Shown here: positions 5,601-6,885 of the stretch, piece by piece
Layout of the letters: each line of letters opens with the position of its first letter
Numbering within the stretch: position 1 is the first letter of the stretch
Origin: an uncultured Oscillospiraceae bacterium
Lineage (GTDB): Bacteria > Bacillota > Clostridia > Oscillospirales > Oscillospiraceae
Direction of reading: 5' to 3'
NCBI GenBank assembly: GCA_900769995.1
Contig: CAAGIT010000055.1
Coordinates: 1 to 6,885 of the forward strand
DNA: 6,885 nucleotides
The notes under the pieces: model-generated
What the model saw: the letters and a program-made list of their open reading frames with translations, nothing else
Databases searched by the model: none
Told to the model about the DNA's origin: nothing
Position numbers and translations under genes: made by a program

Positions 5601-6545
5601 ATGAAACGTTTTCTGAAACTTACATTTGTTCTGGTATTTGTACTGTCCACCCTGCTTGCGCTGTCCGTCAGCACCACGGCTGCCGAGCTGAAAACCGGCA
5701 TCGGCATCGTGGAAGCAAACGGCGGTCTGCGTCTGCGCAGTGAGCCGAATACGTCTTCCACAACGATCGCCGTGGCAAGCAACGGCGACAATGTCGTTAT
5801 CATTGAACAGGTCGGTGACTGGTACAAGGTCGATTACAACCTCAATATCGGTTATATGCACGGCGATTACCTGCGCATTAAGGAGCGTGAAAACGTCGAG
5901 CTCGGCAAGGGTTCGATCGATTACGGTGTTGTCAATATGCGCAGCGGCCCCTCGACCTCCAATTCTCTGGTCGATCAGCTCGTTTCCGGCGAGAAGGTTG
6001 AGATTTTCGGCTTTAACTGCGGCTGGTATAAGGTTCGCTATGACGGGCAGGTCGGCTATATCCGCAGTGACCTGGTTTCCCTGCTTGAAAAGCCCTATGC
6101 CAACAGCGGCGTTGCCGCCAACGGCTCGGACAACAGCTTCAGCGGCAGTGCCAACAGCGGCAGTACTTCCGGCAGCTCAGCCGGTCAGCAGATCGCTACA
6201 TATGCAAAGCAATATGTTGGCTATCCCTATGTTTACGGCGGTTCCACCCCTTCCGGCTTTGACTGCTCCGGCTTTGTGCAGTATGTTTACAAGCAGAACG
6301 GCTACAGCATCAACCGCACCGCAACCGCTCAGCTTGCCGACGGCACCTGGGTCAGCTACGATGATATGCAGCCCGGCGATATTGTCTACTTCGGCTATGG
6401 CAGCACGGCATCTCACGTCGGCATCTACATCGGCAACGGTCAGTTTGTCCACGCACAGAACTCCCGCACCGGTGTTGTCATCAGCAGCCTCTCCGAGAGC
6501 TGGTATGCCAACCGCTACCTCTGTGCCCACAGAATCGTCGGTTGA
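5601..6545 (+). CDS. Secreted SH3b-SH3b-NlpC/P60 peptidoglycan endopeptidase
   Basis: This is a 314-aa exported cell-wall hydrolase. An N-terminal signal peptide has a KRFLK n-region, a hydrophobic core (about 7-23) and a likely cleavage site after TTAA (residue 28). Two bacterial SH3 domains follow, about 33-93 (GGLRLRSEPNTSS, GDWYKV, GYMHGDYL) and about 104-161 (VNMRSGPSTSNS, GWYKV, GYIRSDLV); such domains bind the wall. A Ser/Gly/Asn-rich linker covers about 164-196. The NlpC/P60 catalytic domain spans about 197-314 with the triad Cys222 (in DCSGF), His272 (in SHVGIYIG) and His284 (in FVHAQ). The family cuts stem peptides, usually the D-Glu to diamino acid bond, during growth or separation. 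GGGAG (5590-5594) lies six nt before the ATG. The gene is second in its operon and is closed by its own terminator. All key residues are present, so it should be active. Confidence 0.96.
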   Translation: MKRFLKLTFVLVFVLSTLLALSVSTTAAELKTGIGIVEANGGLRLRSEPNTSSTTIAVASNGDNVVIIEQVGDWYKVDYNLNIGYMHGDYLRIKERENVELGKGSIDYGVVNMRSGPSTSNSLVDQLVSGEKVEIFGFNCGWYKVRYDGQVGYIRSDLVSLLEKPYANSGVAANGSDNSFSGSANSGSTSGSSAGQQIATYAKQYVGYPYVYGGSTPSGFDCSGFVQYVYKQNGYSINRTATAQLADGTWVSYDDMQPGDIVYFGYGSTASHVGIYIGNGQFVHAQNSRTGVVISSLSESWYANRYLCAHRIVG

Positions 6546-6555
6546 TCTAATAAGC

Positions 6556-6587
6556 AAACGCGATACTCGGCGGAGTATCGCGTTTTT
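6556..6587 (+). terminator. Intrinsic terminator after the NlpC/P60 gene
   Basis: The arms AAACGCGATACTC (6556-6568) and GAGTATCGCGTTT (6573-6585) form a 13-bp stem with a GGCG loop, running into a T tract (6583-6587). Part of the upstream arm, CGCGATAC, is repeated at 6594-6601 just beyond the stem. Confidence 0.93.
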
Positions 6588-6624
6588 CCATTGCGCGATA
6601 CAGCCAAAAAAAACGGCATTTCAC

Positions 6625-6654
6625 TTGACAATTATTTGTCCCGTGTGATACGAT
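6625..6654 (+). promoter_or_regulatory. Promoter for the zinc-ribbon repeat protein
   Basis: A consensus -35 TTGACA (6625-6630) is followed after 18 nt by TACGAT (6649-6654). The TGA just before it (6646-6648) makes an extended -10. Transcription would start near 6661, about 24 nt before the start codon. Confidence 0.72.
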
Positions 6655-6684
6655 AGAATCACCAAATGAAAGAGAGGTAATCAT

Positions 6685-6885
6685 ATGCCACATATATGTA
6701 AAAACTGCGGTGCATATTGTGAGGACAACGTCACTTTCTGCACAAACTGCGGTGCAAGTCTGAATCCGCAAAATGCCCCTCAGCAGCAAACGCCGCCTCC
6801 GCAGAACGGCTACGGCGCTCCCTATCAGCAAAACGGGTACAACGCGCCCTATCAGCAGAATGGCTACAATGCTCCCTATCCGCAG
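6685..6885 (+). CDS. Zinc-ribbon protein with QNGYxAPYQ repeats (3' truncated)
   Basis: The first 67 codons of a gene run off the window end. The ATG at 6685 has AGAGAGG (6671-6677) seven nt upstream and follows a good promoter. The N-terminus is a short zinc ribbon: Cys5 and Cys8 (CKNCG) with Cys19 and Cys22 (CTNCG), plus an extra Cys12. A Gln/Pro-rich spacer (about 29-39) leads into three 9-residue units, QNGYGAPYQ, QNGYNAPYQ and QNGYNAPYP. This layout, a ribbon plus a low-complexity Q/N/G/Y/P linker, is common in Clostridia ahead of C-terminal membrane domains (TM2, DUF805 or similar). The missing 3' part probably encodes such a domain, but that cannot be seen. The ribbon likely faces the cytoplasm. 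The function is unknown. Confidence 0.88.
   Translation, partial: MPHICKNCGAYCEDNVTFCTNCGASLNPQNAPQQQTPPPQNGYGAPYQQNGYNAPYQQNGYNAPYPQ
6802..6882 (+). repeat. Three 27-nt in-frame coding repeats
   Basis: Units at 6802-6828, 6829-6855 and 6856-6882 each encode a QNGYxAPYQ-type nonapeptide. They differ mostly at third codon positions (for example AAC/AAT, GGC/GGG), so selection seems to hold the peptide rather than the DNA. The array may go on past the window. Confidence 0.85.

Noticed and set aside
5740..6648. Open frame of 302 codons overlapping the NlpC/P60 gene in another frame
   Set aside because: Its translation is Ser/Ala/Thr-rich low complexity, as expected for a frame-shifted reading of the hydrolase gene, and it runs through the terminator.
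6802..6882. Possible CRISPR-like array
   Set aside because: The repeats are adjacent with no spacers, keep one reading frame and encode a peptide repeat.

Overview
The window looks like a stretch of core chromosome from a Gram-positive, moderately GC-rich member of the Clostridia (Bacillota), most likely an Oscillospiraceae/Ruminococcaceae-type gut anaerobe. Four things point there: a T-box riboswitch in front of pheST, an IreB/ReoM-family protein, strong AAGGAGG-type ribosome binding sites with sigma-A promoters, and a secreted SH3b-NlpC/P60 wall hydrolase. The family-level placement is inference. All recognised genes are on the + strand. No mobile element, CRISPR array, tRNA or rRNA was seen.

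Layout: (1) positions 2-469 hold the 3' end of a YkuE/YaeI-like metallophosphoesterase. (2) About 553/565-975 is a small two-helix membrane protein with a C-terminal zinc ribbon and its own promoter. (3) At 984-1272 lie a promoter and a full T-box leader with a UUC (Phe) specifier, a GGUGGUACC T-box element and an intrinsic terminator. This leader controls pheS (1299-2342) and pheT (2355-4742), the two subunits of phenylalanyl-tRNA synthetase. (4) ireB (4837-5082) starts with TTG, has its own promoter, and ends at a strong terminator (5094-5129). (5) An AT-rich intergenic region (5130-5288) holds several inverted repeats and a near-consensus promoter. It drives a two-gene unit: an unrecognised 96-residue protein (5289-5579) and a signal-peptide/SH3b/SH3b/NlpC-P60 endopeptidase (5601-6545), closed by a terminator at 6556-6587. 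(6) A new promoter (6625-6654) leads into a zinc-ribbon protein with QNGYxAPYQ repeats, cut by the window end.

Functionally the window joins translation (PheRS, regulated by uncharged tRNA-Phe) to envelope biology. IreB is a target of the PASTA-kinase system that tunes peptidoglycan synthesis, the NlpC/P60 protein cuts peptidoglycan, and two small zinc-ribbon proteins flank the set. Most of this is known biology. The less explained parts are the 96-residue protein with its palindrome-covered promoter, the DnaJ-like CxxCxGxG pair inserted in PheS, and ireB sitting away from its usual alaS/ruvX neighbours.
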